From contig NC_133328.1 of the NCBI RefSeq assembly GCF_042186555.1, positions 330,206,539 to 330,270,538 of the forward strand: a DNA stretch of 64,000 nt, read 5' to 3'. The notes under the pieces were generated by a model that saw only the letters and a program-made list of their open reading frames with translations, had not been told where the DNA came from and ran no database searches. This document shows positions 21,638 to 31,872 of the stretch, in pieces. Position 1 is the first letter of the stretch. Every line of letters begins with the position of its first letter. Made by a program: the position numbers and the translations under genes. The stretch comes from Aquarana catesbeiana (Eukaryota > Chordata > Amphibia > Anura > Ranidae).

Positions 21638-22968
21638 TTAAATTCGCCCCAAAACATCAATGATGTTATTATTTTTTTGAAGCACATAATTGATTTTTTT
21701 CTTGATGTTTTCCAATTCTAAACTACACCCCATGATCTCCCCGATCAGGATCTGGGCACTTTCCGATGTGAAAGGATCTCGATCCATAACCTCACGATCA
21801 CCTAAAAAGAGAGAAACCAAACAAAAACAGGTATCAACAATCTGCCGGCATCCATCTCTTACCTGAGTCTGTGGTCGCAGACACTCACCTGTTGTGGTGC
21901 CAATTTCCACCACATCTTCTTCCTCCTCCTGCTCCACTTGTGTTGGGGGTATTTCACCTTCTTCCAGAGGTGGGGGGTCTCTGGTCTCCTCGGATGAGGG
22001 GTGTCCTCCGAGTCTTTTCTCCCCTATGTAAAACAAAAATGGTATAATTAGCACACAGATATTTGATGGCAGAACTAGAAATAGGAAAAATTGCTTTGAA
22101 GTGGGGTACAATTGTCAAATTTAGCAAAGTTCAAAGATGTCGCTTTTTTAGTGTCCTTTGTCAACCTGCAATACTTTACCTGTTTTGTACAAGCTTCGCA
22201 GATGGAGACCCCCCTATAGTATACACTGGAGCACCTGTGTGGGACCCCTAATAAAAATGGTGTTCTTGTGTCCCACACTAGTGCTCCAGTGTCCAGATGT
22301 GAAAGCAGCTGCTGAGTGTCCTCTCCTTACACAGAATCTAGTTTGCATTTCATTCTAGTAACAAAGCCATCTACACAACCAAATATTTTGCATCCAAGTA
22401 GGCCCCAAAAAATGTAGGAAAATGCATATGGCCTAAACAATGGTGTTTTAGAGGCCGAAAAAAAAAGTTTGATACCAACGAATAATGGGCCCATGAACAT
22501 TAAAATTGACATTTTAAACTGTACAACAATTTAGAAAAGCATATGGAGCAGCACGAACGTAATAAAGACAAAAAGAATAGGAACACAGCACAACTACTTA
22601 CTTTTTTGCAGCACTCTCTGGATCTTTCTGTACTGCCCGGGCTCTCTTAATTTCAGGTCCGACCACCACTTCCTGAGCTGATCTTTCGATCGTCGTATCC
22701 CGAAATTCCTGTGCAGACTTTTGACCACTTTCGCAATGATCTTGGCCTTTCTGATATTGGGGTTGGGGTAAGGCCCATACTTTCCATCATAGTCGGCCTT
22801 CTTCAGGATGTCCACCATCTCCAACATCTCCCCAAAGGACATATTTGTGGCCTTAAATCTTCTCCTTCTGGATCGGGACGTGTCCGGATCTGGGCTTTCC
22901 TCCTCCTCCTCCTCGTTCCTGTAATTAGCACGCACCTGCTCTGACTCCGCCATGTGCTCTTCACCCAC
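21638..22968 (-). CDS. Myb/SANT-like accessory protein of Harbinger H3, three exons
   Basis: Exon 1 is 22968-22602 (donor GTAAGT), exon 2 22023-21889 (donor GTGAGT), exon 3 21801-21638. Phases 1 and 1 match, giving 221 aa. Residues 1-40 are acidic then basic (DTSRSRRRRFKA). Residues 42-122 form a trihelical Myb-like DNA-binding domain with FGEMLEMVDIL, VVKSLHRNFGIRRSKDQLRKWW and a conserved GPYPNPN. The middle is acidic and Pro-rich. Exon 3 ends in a helical, coiled-coil-like tail (LELENIKKKINYVL). Such proteins are known partners of Harbinger transposases. It is divergent from the MADF gene with a 274-bp spacer. The start is the second of two in-frame ATGs (MGEEHMAESEQ) or the first; I took the first. 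Confidence 0.82.
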
Positions 22969-23242
22969 TGCGCCGAACGAAAAGGGGCGGGGAATAGACT
23001 AGAAAGAACGTCGGGGCGAGCGGAGTTACACGCATGCGCAGTGTGTATAAAGCATACCACACGTGTGTATTACGTACAATCTGTGAGCAGAGGAAGGAGC
23101 ATTGGAGGCGCCTATCATCAGAATGAAGGTAAGAGACATACTTGTGCCTATACTGCTTCTACATTGAGGCCTATATTGTAACAAGATTAGTAGAGTTTGG
23201 CGTGACATTAGGGTTTGTCTTGTGTTGTGTCTTGCAGTGAAA
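22969..23242. promoter_or_regulatory. Divergent promoter spacer between the Myb-like and MADF genes
   Basis: 274 bp separate the two opposed start codons. TATAAAG at 23046-23052 points toward the MADF gene and has a counterpart in H1 (8313-8319). GCATGCGCAG at about 23032 is also shared. A TTGCAG acceptor just before the MADF ATG suggests a non-coding leader intron starting after GAATGAAGGTAAGAG (donor near 23128). Confidence 0.55.
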
Positions 23243-24277
23243 ATGGATATCTTGAATGATACAGACTTCATGGCAATCTTCATTGACATGTTCAGGGAGC
23301 TGCCTTGTCTGTGGGAGATCAACCACCCACATTACAGGAACCAAACAGAAAGGAAGGCAGTGCTGGATCAATTGTTGGAAATTGTGAAGCAGGTGATCCC
23401 CACGGCAGACATCACATATTTGAAGATCTTAATTGGTGGCCTGAGGAGCACATATGTAAGGGAGCACCAGAAAGTCCAGGATTCACAGAGAACCGGAGCA
23501 GCAGATGACATCTATGTCCCCAGGATGTGGTACTATGACAGGCTGCATTTTCTGGCAGGCCAGACTGAACCCAGGCCATCACTCTCCAGTCTTCCTTCCA
23601 CGCTTACTTCCCCCTCAGCTAAGGCTTCTGACGCCCAACCTGGGACTTCCAGGCAGCAACATGTGGAGGAGCCCAGATTGAGCCAGGTATAGCATTCCTC
23701 TAAATATTTGTCTGATCAATGATGTTAACTAGATGTTAGTTTGGCGTACTAATTTCTGATTGTGATTGATGTTGCAAAAACTAAAACCATGTCCCTTTTT
23801 CATACACAGGGAAGTCTCAGCCAGGAGGTGGCCGGGCCGAGCCGGCTGCCTGATATGCCGGTCCCTCCCCTACACCTGGAAAGAGAAAATGGCAGGAGGA
23901 GGAGTGCCCTAGAGGAGGCTGCCATAGGCCTCATTTGGAGGGCTACAGAGGCCCTGGGAGCACCACACACCGTGGAGGATGACTTCGCTGCCATCATTGC
24001 CTCTAAAATGCAGAGTATGGAGGAGGGACAACAACTTCTGTGTGAGTCGCTAATATTGGAGGCTCTTAATAAGGAGATGAGGGCCCAAATTACATCTGAT
24101 ACACACCTTTGTGAACTCACACATGGTCCTCCTCCTCCTCCTGCAGGTCCTCCTCCTCCTTCTCCTCCAGGTCCTACTAGTCCTCCTCCTCCTCCAGGTC
24201 CTACTCCTCCTCCTGCCACATCTCCAACAGCACAGCCACAGCCTGGAATGAAGCATGGAAGGAAGACCAGAAAGTGA
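23243..24277 (+). CDS. MADF-domain accessory protein of Harbinger H3, two exons
   Basis: Exon 1, 23243-23686 (148 codons), and exon 2, 23810-24277, join in phase 0, giving 303 aa. Residues 1-105 are a MADF (Myb/SANT-like) domain: FIDMFRELPCLWEINHPHY, a basic RNQTERKAVLDQLLEIV helix, and LKILIGGLRSTYVREHQKV, with DIYVPRMWYYDRLHFL after it. Exon 2 starts SLSQEVAGPSRLP and has a helical block (IIASKMQSMEEGQQLLCESLILEAL is split across its centre), a Pro-rich tract and a basic end. Such domains bind DNA. In this element the protein probably binds the subterminal motifs or escorts the transposase, an inference. The last ~10 codons and the stop lie in an inverted copy of exon 1. Confidence 0.82.
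23337..23605 (+). repeat. Sense arm of MADF self-inverted repeat
   Basis: This part of exon 1 matches the reverse complement of 24251-24520 nearly end to end. Shared blocks, in order, are GAACCAAAC, CTGGAT, GCAGACATCA, TGGTGGCCTGAGGAG, ATATGTAAGGGAG, GCAGCAGATGACATC, TGTCCCCAGG and GTCTTCCTTCCA. Confidence 0.85.
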
Positions 24278-24520
24278 GGACCCTGGATCCAGTCTGGTCG
24301 GCCAAAAGATGCAGCCTCTTGTGGTACCACAGCCTGGGGACACAGATGTCATCTGCTGCTTTCCGGATCTCTGGGACCTCTGGACCAGACTGCCCTCCCT
24401 TACATATGGACTCCTCAGGCCACCAGTTTTGATGTTCAAGAATTGATGTCTGCCCTGGGGGTCACAGGCTTCGCTAATTTCTCCTGTTTATCCAGCGTTG
24501 CCTCCCTCTTTGTTTGGTTC
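24251..24520 (-). repeat. Antisense arm of MADF self-inverted repeat
   Basis: Reverse complement of exon 1 (23337-23605), visibly diverged but without large gaps. It covers the last codons of exon 2 and most of the 3' UTR, ending just before AATAAA. Equivalent arms exist in H1 (6880-7148) and H2 (16728-16997). Confidence 0.85.
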
Positions 24521-24529
24521 TGAGCCCTT

Positions 24530-24535
24530 AATAAA
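24530..24535 (+). terminator. AATAAA signal of the MADF gene
   Basis: AATAAA in CCCTTAATAAAGGAA, about 250 nt after the stop and just after the antisense arm. It is conserved in H1 and H2. Confidence 0.65.
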
Positions 24536-24951
24536 GGAATTTTGGTTTGAATTATACTTGCCTTTGTGTGTTTGACTTCAAAAAGGACAGTTTGTTGGTG
24601 AGGATTCAGGTACATTTCAAATATACAATGTGAAATTAACAAGGGACACCAACACCAAACAATCTCCTTGAGATTAAATAATAAAAGATATCAATGGTGT
24701 GGTAACTTGACACACAAAACACACACAAAAATAGTCTGGAGTAAAACTAAAAATAACATTAAACAAAGATCAGCCTTTGAAAAAATACAAACATAAAATC
24801 GAAAAGAAAAATGGCTTTAAAACCAAAAAAAAAAAAAAAAAAAATTTTTGAACGATGTGACAAATAACAATATATTCAGGGAATCCCAAGGAAAAAAAAA
24901 CAACAAAGTTTGTGAGAAGTGTGTGTGAATATGAGCAGCAAAACTACTTAA

Positions 24952-25850
24952 CCAGTTGCCGACCGCCGCATGACTATATACGTCGACAGAGCGGCACGGG
25001 CAGGCAAAAGGACGTATATGTACGTCCTTGCCTGCCCGCGGGTGGGGGGTCCGATTGGACCCCCCCGGTGCCTGCGGCGGTCGGCAAATCTCCCCCGGCG
25101 ATCGGAGGTGAGGGGGAGGCCATCCATTCGTGCCCCCCCCTCGCGATCGCTCTCAGCCAATGGGATCATTTCCCTGCCTCTGTATTGTACACAGAGGCAG
25201 AGGAAATGATGTCATCTCTCCTCGGCTCGGTATTTTCCGTTCCGGGCCGAGGAGAGAAGACTGCAATGTAAGTGCACCAACACACTACACACAGTAGAAC
25301 ATGCCAGGTACACTAAACACCCCGATCCCCCCCCCGATCGCCCCCCGATCCCCCCCCAATCACCCCCCCGTCACAAACTGACACCAAGCAGTTTTTTTTT
25401 TTTTTTTTTTCTGATTACTGTATTGGTGTCAGTTTGTGACAGTTACAGTGTCAGGGCAGTGAGTGTTAGGCCCCCTGTAGGTCTAGGGTACCCCCCTAAC
25501 CCCCCCTAATAAAGTTTTAACCCCTTGATCACCCCCTGTCACCAGTGTCGCTAAGCGATCATTTTTCTGATCGCTGTATTAGTGTCACTGGTGACGCTAG
25601 TTAGGGACGTAAATATTTAGGTTCGCCGTCAGCGTTTTATAGCGACAGGGACCCCCATATACTACCTAATAAATGTTTTAACCCCTTGATTGCCCCCTAG
25701 TTAACCCTTTCACCACTGATCACTGTATAACCGTTACGGGTGACGCTGGTTAGTTTGTTTATTTTTTATAGTGTCAGGGCACCCGCCGTTTATTACCGAA
25801 TAAAGATTTAGCCCCCTGATCACCCGACGGTGATATGCGTCGCCCCAGGC
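24952..25850. other. 5' terminal region of P3
   Basis: Corresponds to 34260-35156 of P1 in inverse orientation. It holds a hairpin around GGACGTATATGTACGTCC (about 25011-25028), C-rich runs with CCCCCGATC repeats (25318-25375), and blocks of CACTGGTGACGCTAGTTAG type. No gene; it is probably leader and transposase binding region. Confidence 0.65.
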
Positions 25851-26925
25851 AGCGTCAGATTAGCGCCAGTACCGCTAACACCCACGCACGCAGCATAAGC
25901 CTCCCTTAGTGGTATAGTATCTGTACAGATCAATATCTGATCCGATCAGATCTATACTAGCGTCCCCAGCAGTTTAGGTTTCCCAAAAACACAGTGTTAG
26001 CGGGATCAGCCCAGATACCTGCTAGCACCTGCATTTTGCCCCTCCGCCCAGCTCGGCCCAGCCCACCCAAGTGCAGTATCGATCGATCACTGTCACTTAC
26101 AAAACACTAAATGCATAACTGCAGCGTTCGCAGAGTCAGGCCTGATCCCTGCGATCGCTAACAGTTTTTTTGGTAGCATTTTGGTGAAATGGCAAGCACC
26201 AGCCCCAGGCAGCGTCAGGTTAGTCCCAGTACCGCTAACACCCACGCACCGTACACCTCCCTTAGTGGTATAGTATCTGAACGCATCAATATCTGATCCG
26301 ATCAGATCTATACTAGCGTCCCCAGCAGTTTAGGTTTCCCAAAAACGCAGTGTTAGCGGGATCAACCCAGATACCTGCTAGCAACTGCGTTTTACCCCTC
26401 CGCCCGGCCCAGCCCAGCCCACCCAAGTGCAGTATCGATCGATCACTGTCACTTACAAAACACTAAACGCATAACTGCAGCGTTCGCAGAGTCAGGCCTG
26501 ATCCCTGCGATCGCTAACAGTTTTTTTTGTAGCGTTTTGGTGAACTGGCAAGCACCAGCCCCAGGCAGCGTCAGGTTAGTGCCAGTAGCGCTAACACCCA
26601 CGCACGCACCGTACACCTCCCTTAGTGGTATAGTATCTGAACTGATCAATATCTGATCCGATCAGATCTATACTGGCGTCCCCAGCAGTTTAGGGTTCCC
26701 AAAAACGCAGTGTTAGCGGGATCAGCCCAGATACCTGCTAGCACCTGCGTTTTGCCCCTCCGCCCGGCCCAGCCCAGCCCACCCAAGTGCAGTATCGATC
26801 GATCACTGTCACTTACAAAACACTAAACGCATAACTGCAGCGTTCGCAGAGTCAGGCCTGATCCCTGCGATCGTTAACAGTTTTTTTGGTAGCGTTTTGG
26901 TGAACTGGCAAGCGCCAGCGGCCTA
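25850..26925. repeat. ~358-bp tandem repeat, three copies, in the P3 leader
   Basis: GTGCAGTATCGATCGATCAC recurs at 26071, 26427 and 26787 (spacings 356 and 360). Each unit also has CAGGCAGCGTCAG, GATCAGATCTATACT and GGTGAA(A/C)TGGCAAGC. The P1 leader (33893-34250) has one copy only. The GGTGAACTGGCAAGC block comes from the transposase coding region of P1 (near 33543), so the unit joins leader and coding DNA. Confidence 0.9.
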
Positions 26926-27362
26926 GTACACCCCGGTCGTAGTCAAACCAGCACTGCAGTAACACTTGGTGACGTGGCGAGTCCCATAAGTGCAGTTCAA
27001 GCTGGTGAGGTGGCAAGCACAAATAGTGTCCCGCTGCCACCAAGAAGACAAACACAGGCCCGTCATGCCCATAGTGCCCTTCCTGCTGCATTCGCCAATC
27101 CTAATTGGGAACCCACCACTTCTGCAGCGCCCGTACTTCCCCCATTCACATCCCCAACCAAATGCAGTCGGCTGCATGAGAGGCATTTTTATGTCCTCCC
27201 GAGTACCCCTACCCAATGAACCCCCCCCAAAAAAGATGTTGTGTCTGCAGCAAGCGCGGATATAGGCGTGACACCCGCTATTATTGTCCCTCCTGTCCTG
27301 ACAATCCTGGTCTTTGCATTGGTGAATGTTTTGAACGCTACCATTCACTAGTTGAGTATTAG
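26905..27362 (+). pseudogene. piggyBac transposase remnant of P3 (N-terminal linker joined to C-terminal Cys-rich domain)
   Basis: Two pieces of the P1-type transposase are directly joined. A part of the Ser-rich N-terminal region (ISAVQAGEVAST..., ALPAAFANPNWEPTTSA) runs into the end of the catalytic region and the C-terminal Cys-rich zinc finger (RLHERHFYVL, then CVCSKRG, YYCPSCPDNPGLCIGECF). The whole DDD core is missing. The frame is cut by TGA at 27217-27219, where P1 has CGA, and by a length change in the following C/A run. Confidence 0.85.
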
Positions 27363-28934
27363 CGTAGGGTACAGCATTGCACAGACTAGGACACACTTTC
27401 ACAGGGTCTCCCAAGATGCCATCGCATTTTGAGAGACCCGAACCTGGAACCGGTTACAGTTATATAAGTTACAGTTACAAAAAAAGTGTAAAAAAAAAAA
27501 AAAAAAAACACAAACAAAAATATAAAATACAAAATAATAGTTGTCGTTTTATTGTTCTCTCTCTATTCTCTCTCTCTCTATTCTCTCTATTGTTCTGCTC
27601 TTTTTTACTGTATTCTATTCTGCAATGTTTTATTGTTATTATGTTTTATCATGTTTGCTTTTCAGGTCTGCAATTTTTTATACTTTACCGTTTACTGTGC
27701 TTTATTGTTAACCATATTTTTGTCTTCAGGTACAGCATTCACGACTTTGAGTGGTTATACCAGAATGATGCTTGCAGGTTTAGGTATCATCTTGGTATCA
27801 TTCTTTTCAGCCAGCGGTCGGCTTTCATGTAAAAGCAATCCTAGCGGCTAATTAGCCTCTAGACTGCTTTTACAAGCAGTGGGAGAGAATGCCCCCCCCC
27901 ACCGTCTTCCGTGTTTTTCTCTGGCTCTCCTGTCTCAACAGGGAACCTGAGAATGCAGCCGGTGATTCAGCCAGCTGACCATAGAGCTGATCAGAGACCA
28001 GAGTGGCTCCAAACATCTCTATGGCCTAAGAAACCGGAAGCTACGAGCATTTTATGACTTCGCTGGATGTAAATAGCGCCATTGGGAAATTGGGAAAGCA
28101 TTTTATCATACCGATCTTGGTGTGGTCAGATGCTTTGAGGGCAGAGGAGAAATCTAGGGTCTAATAGACCCCAATTTTTTCAAAAAAGAGTACCTGTCAC
28201 TACCTATTGCTATCATAGGGGATATTTACATTCCCTGAGATAACAATAAAAATGATTAAAAAAAAAAAAAAATGAAAGGAACAGTTTTAAAATAAGATAA
28301 AAAAGCAAAAAAATAATAAAGAAAAAAAAAAAAAAAAAAAAAAGCACCCCTGTCCCCCCTGCTCTCGCGCTAAGGCGAACGCAAGCGTCGGTCTGACGTC
28401 AAATGTAAACAGCAATTGCACCATGCATGTGAGGTATCACCGCGACGGTCAGATCGAGGGCAGTAATTTTAGCAGTAGACCTCCTCTGTAAATCTAAAGT
28501 GGTAACCTGTAAAGGCTTTTAAAGGCTTTTAAAAATGTATTTATTTTGTTGTCACTGCACGTTTGTGCGCAATTGTAAAGCATGTCATGTTTGGTATCCA
28601 TGTACTCGGCCTAAGATCATCTTTTTTATTTCATCAAACATTTGGGCAATATAGTGTGTTTTAGTGCATTAAAATGTAAAAAAGTGTGTTTTTTTCCCCA
28701 AAAAATGCGTTTGAAAAATCGCTGCGCAAATACTGTGTGAAAAAAAAAAATTAAACACCCACCATTTTAATCTGTAGGGCATTTGCTTTAAAAAAATATA
28801 TAATGTGTGGGGGTTCAAAGTAATTTTCTTGCAAAAAAAAATAATTTTTTCATGTAATCAAAAAGTGTCAGAAAGGGCTTTGTCTTCAAGTGGTTAGAAG
28901 AGTGAGTGATGTGTGACATAAGCTTCTAAATGTT
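27363..28934. other. 3' non-coding part of P3
   Basis: Matches the downstream region of the P1 transposase (31380-31870) and then 13091-14300 of P1, both inverted. It lacks the tandem unit that carries H2 and H3 in P1. CT-rich (TCTCTCTATTCTC) and poly-A tracts are present and no gene is credible. Confidence 0.65.
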
Positions 28935-30420
28935 GTGCATAAAATGCCAGGACAGTTCAAACCCCTCCAAATGACCCCATTTTGGAAAGTAGACACCCCA
29001 AGCTATTTGCTGAGAGGCATGTCGAGTCCATGGAATATTTTATATTGTGACACAAGTTGCGGGAAAGAGACAAATTATTATTATTTTTTTTTTTTTTTTG
29101 CACAAAGTTGTCACTAAATGATATATTGCTCAAACATGCCATGGGAATATGTGAAATTACACCCCAAAATACATTCTGTTGCTTCTCCTGAGTACGGGGA
29201 TACCACATGTGTGAGACTTTTTGGGAGCCTAGCCACGTATGGGACCCCGAAAACCAAGCACCGCCTTCAGGCTTTCTAAGGGCGTAAATTTTTGATTTCA
29301 CTCTTCACTGCCTATCACAGTCTCGGAGGCCATGGAATGCCCAGGTGGCACAAACCCCCCCCAAATGACCCCATTTTGGAAAGTAGACACCCCAAGCTAT
29401 TTGCTGAGAGGTATAGTGAGTATTTTGCAGACCTCACTTTTTGTCACAAAGTTTTGAAAATTAAAAAAAGAAAAAAAAAATTTTTTTTTTTGTCTTTCTT
29501 CATTTTCAAAAACAAATGAGAGCTGCAAAATACTCACCATGCCTCTCAGCAAATAGCTTGGGGTGTCTACTTTCCAAAATGGGGTCATTTGGGGGGGGTT
29601 TTTGCCACCTGGGCATTCCATGGCCTCCGAAACTGTGATAGGCAGTGAAGAGTGAAATCAAAAATGTACACCCTTAGAAATCCTGAAGGCGGTGATTGGT
29701 TTTCGGGGTCCCGTACGCGGCTAGGCTCCTAAAAAGTCCCACACATGTGGTATCCCCGTACTCAAGAGAAGCAGCAGAATGTATTTTGGGGTGCAATTCC
29801 ACATATGCCCATGACCTGTGTGAGCAATATATCATTTAGTGACAACTTTGTGCAAAAAAATTAAAAAAAAATAAATAAATTGTCACTTTCCCGCAACTTG
29901 TGTCAAAATATAAAATATTCCATGGACTCAACATGCCTCTCAGCAAATAGCTTGGGGTGTCTACTTTCCAAAATGGGGTCATTTGGGGGGGGGTTGTGCC
30001 ATCTGGGCATTTTATGGCCTTCAAAACTGTGATAGGTAGTGAGGAGTAAAATCAAAAATGTACGCCCTTAGAAATCCTGAAGGCAGTGATTGGTTTTCGG
30101 CGCCCCGTATGCGGCTAGGCTCCCAAAAAGTCCCACACATGTGGTATCCCCATACTCAGGAGAAGCAGCTAAATGTATTTTGGGGTGCAATTCCACATAT
30201 GCCCATGGCCTGTGTGAGCAATATATCATTTAGTGACAACTTTTTGTAATTTTTTTTTTTTTTTTTTCATTATTCAATCACTTGGGACAAAAAAAATGAA
30301 TATTCAATGGGCTCAACATGCCTCTCAGCAATTTCCTTGGGGTGTCTACTTCCAAAAATGGGGTCATTTGTGGGGGTTTTGTACTGCCCTGTCATTTTAG
30401 CACCTCAAGAAATGACATAG
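28935..30420. repeat. Satellite-like units with inverted symmetry (3' region of P3)
   Basis: One unit (28935-29400) is followed by a centre around 29460 and then by about two units in reverse (29540-30420). The counterpart in P1 (11300-13090) has three on one side and one on the other, so unit number differs between copies while the fold-back layout is kept. Confidence 0.88.
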
Positions 30421-31210
30421 GCAGTCATAAATTAAAGACTGTGTAAATTCCAGAAAATGTACCCTAGTTTGTAGGCGCTATAACTTTTGCGCAAACCAAT
30501 AAATATACACTTATTGACATTTTTTTTACCAAAGATATGTGGCCAAACACATTTTGGCCTAAATGTATGACTAAAATTGAGTTTATTGGATTTTTTTTAG
30601 AACAAAAAGTAGAAAATATCATTTTTTTTCAAAATTTTCGGTCTTTTTCCGTGTATAGCGCAAAAAATAAAAACGGCAGAGGTGATCAAATACCATCAAA
30701 AGAAAGCTCTATTTGTGGGAAGAAAAGGACGCAAATTTCGTTTGGTTACAGCATTGCATGACCGCGCAATTAGCAGTTAAAGCGACGCAGTGCCAAATTG
30801 TAAAAAGTGCTCTGGTCAGGAAGGGGGTAAATCCTTCCGGGGCTGAAGTGGTTAATTCTTGTCACATTATAAAGAAGAAGAGAGTGCACTGTATTAAACC
30901 ATTTTTAACATTGCAGCGTGACGAAAGTGCTGTATCCATTGCGAACGCTAATTTTACCAGACCGAGCTGTTCCGTGTCAGAATTTCTTCTGAGCATGCGT
31001 GGCACTTTGTGCGTCGGAACAGGCCACACACGGTCGGAATTGACGCGATCGGACTTTGTTGTCGGAAAATTTTATAACCTGCTCTCAAAGTTTGTGTGTC
31101 GGAAAATCCGATGGAAAATGTCCGATGGAGCCCACACACAATCGGAATATCCGACAACACGCTCCGATCGGACATTTTCCATCGGAAAATCTGACCGTGT
31201 GTACGGGGCA

Positions 31211-31560
31211 TTGGACTTACCATACCTGCAAAGCAAATACAAAAAAAAACATAGTAAAAAATAAAACATTTAACGCAACCTGTGCCTAAAATATATATAT
31301 GCCGAAGAATGGGGGCATCCTCCCACAAAGGCAGGAGCAAATCGCTCCTTCACCCACTGCTGCCACCACGCTTTGGCATATATGCTGAAGTATGTAACTG
31401 TGGTGGTGAAATCACCTCCGACTGCGCTGGAGTCACGGCTTTATGTAACGTGGGAGCAAACGCTGTTGCTGTCAAGATAAATAAATCCGCTCTGCAGCTG
31501 AATGGCGTACCTGAAAACAAAAAAATGGTTACCAACAAAACACAGTAAACAGTAAAGTAT
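31211..31560. repeat. P1 tandem unit, copy 3 (right flank of H3)
   Basis: Begins GGACTTACCATACCTGC, the counterpart of GACTTACAATACCTGC after H2, and contains GCCGAAGAATGGGGGCATCC and GGAGTCACGGCTTTAT. Beyond 31520 it passes into the 3' sequence of the P1 transposase gene. Confidence 0.8.
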
Positions 31561-31872
31561 GAAAAAATTGCATATCTGAAAAGCAAACATGGTTAAACAT
31601 AATAACAATAAAACCTTGCAGAATAGAATACAGTAAAAAAGAGCAGAACAATAGAGAGAGAATAGAGAGAGAGAGAACAATAAAACGACAACTATTTTTT
31701 TTTTTTTATAATTTTTTGTGTTTTTATTATTTATTTATTTATTTTTTTTTACACTTTTTTTAGTAACTTTAACTTTTGTAACTGGTACCAGGTTTGGGTC
31801 TCTCAAAATGCAATGGCATCTTGGGAGACCCTGTGAAAGTGTGTCCTAGTCTGTGCAATGCTGTACCCTACG

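Larger units (their letters stand above)
24948..30855 (+). mobile_element. piggyBac-like element P3 inserted in H3, TSD TTAA
   Basis: TTAA at 24948-24951 and 30852-30855 flank termini CCAGTTGCCGACCGCC and the inverse of CCACTTCAGCCCCGG. The flanks join as CTAC-TTAA-TTCTTGTCAC, which is the uninterrupted sequence of H2 at 17424-17440, so the insertion site is proven by the paralogue. P3 is about 5.9 kb. It has a tandemly triplicated leader, a transposase gene reduced to its two ends, and the same 3' satellite hairpin as P1. It is non-autonomous. Confidence 0.93.
18138..31210 (+). mobile_element. Harbinger copy H3, three intact genes, split by P3
   Basis: The left terminus is TGCCCCGTACACACGG after TAA at 18135-18137. 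The right terminus ends GTGTACGGGGCA at 31210, where the expected TAA reads TTG. P3 occupies 24948-30855 at a TTAA; without it H3 is about 7.2 kb. Gene order: transposase (plus), Myb/SANT-like gene (minus), MADF gene (plus). The subterminal 150-200 bp at both ends are dense in TCCGAC/GTCGGA and TCCGAT motifs. It was probably the autonomous form and all three frames are open. Its right end is now 6 kb further away, so present activity is doubtful. Confidence 0.92.

Noticed and set aside
23762..24330. Long minus-strand frame with Gly-rich repeats
   Set aside because: It is the antisense of the Pro-rich tract of MADF exon 2.
26905..27362. Functional domesticated mini-protein from the piggyBac Cys-rich domain in P3
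   Set aside because: TGA at 27217-27219 and a length change in the C/A run break the frame between the two retained parts.
31207..31216. Perfect TAA target duplication on the right of H3
   Set aside because: The expected TAA reads TTG after GGGGCA; the terminus is clear but the duplication is not intact here, so I rely on flank homology with H2.
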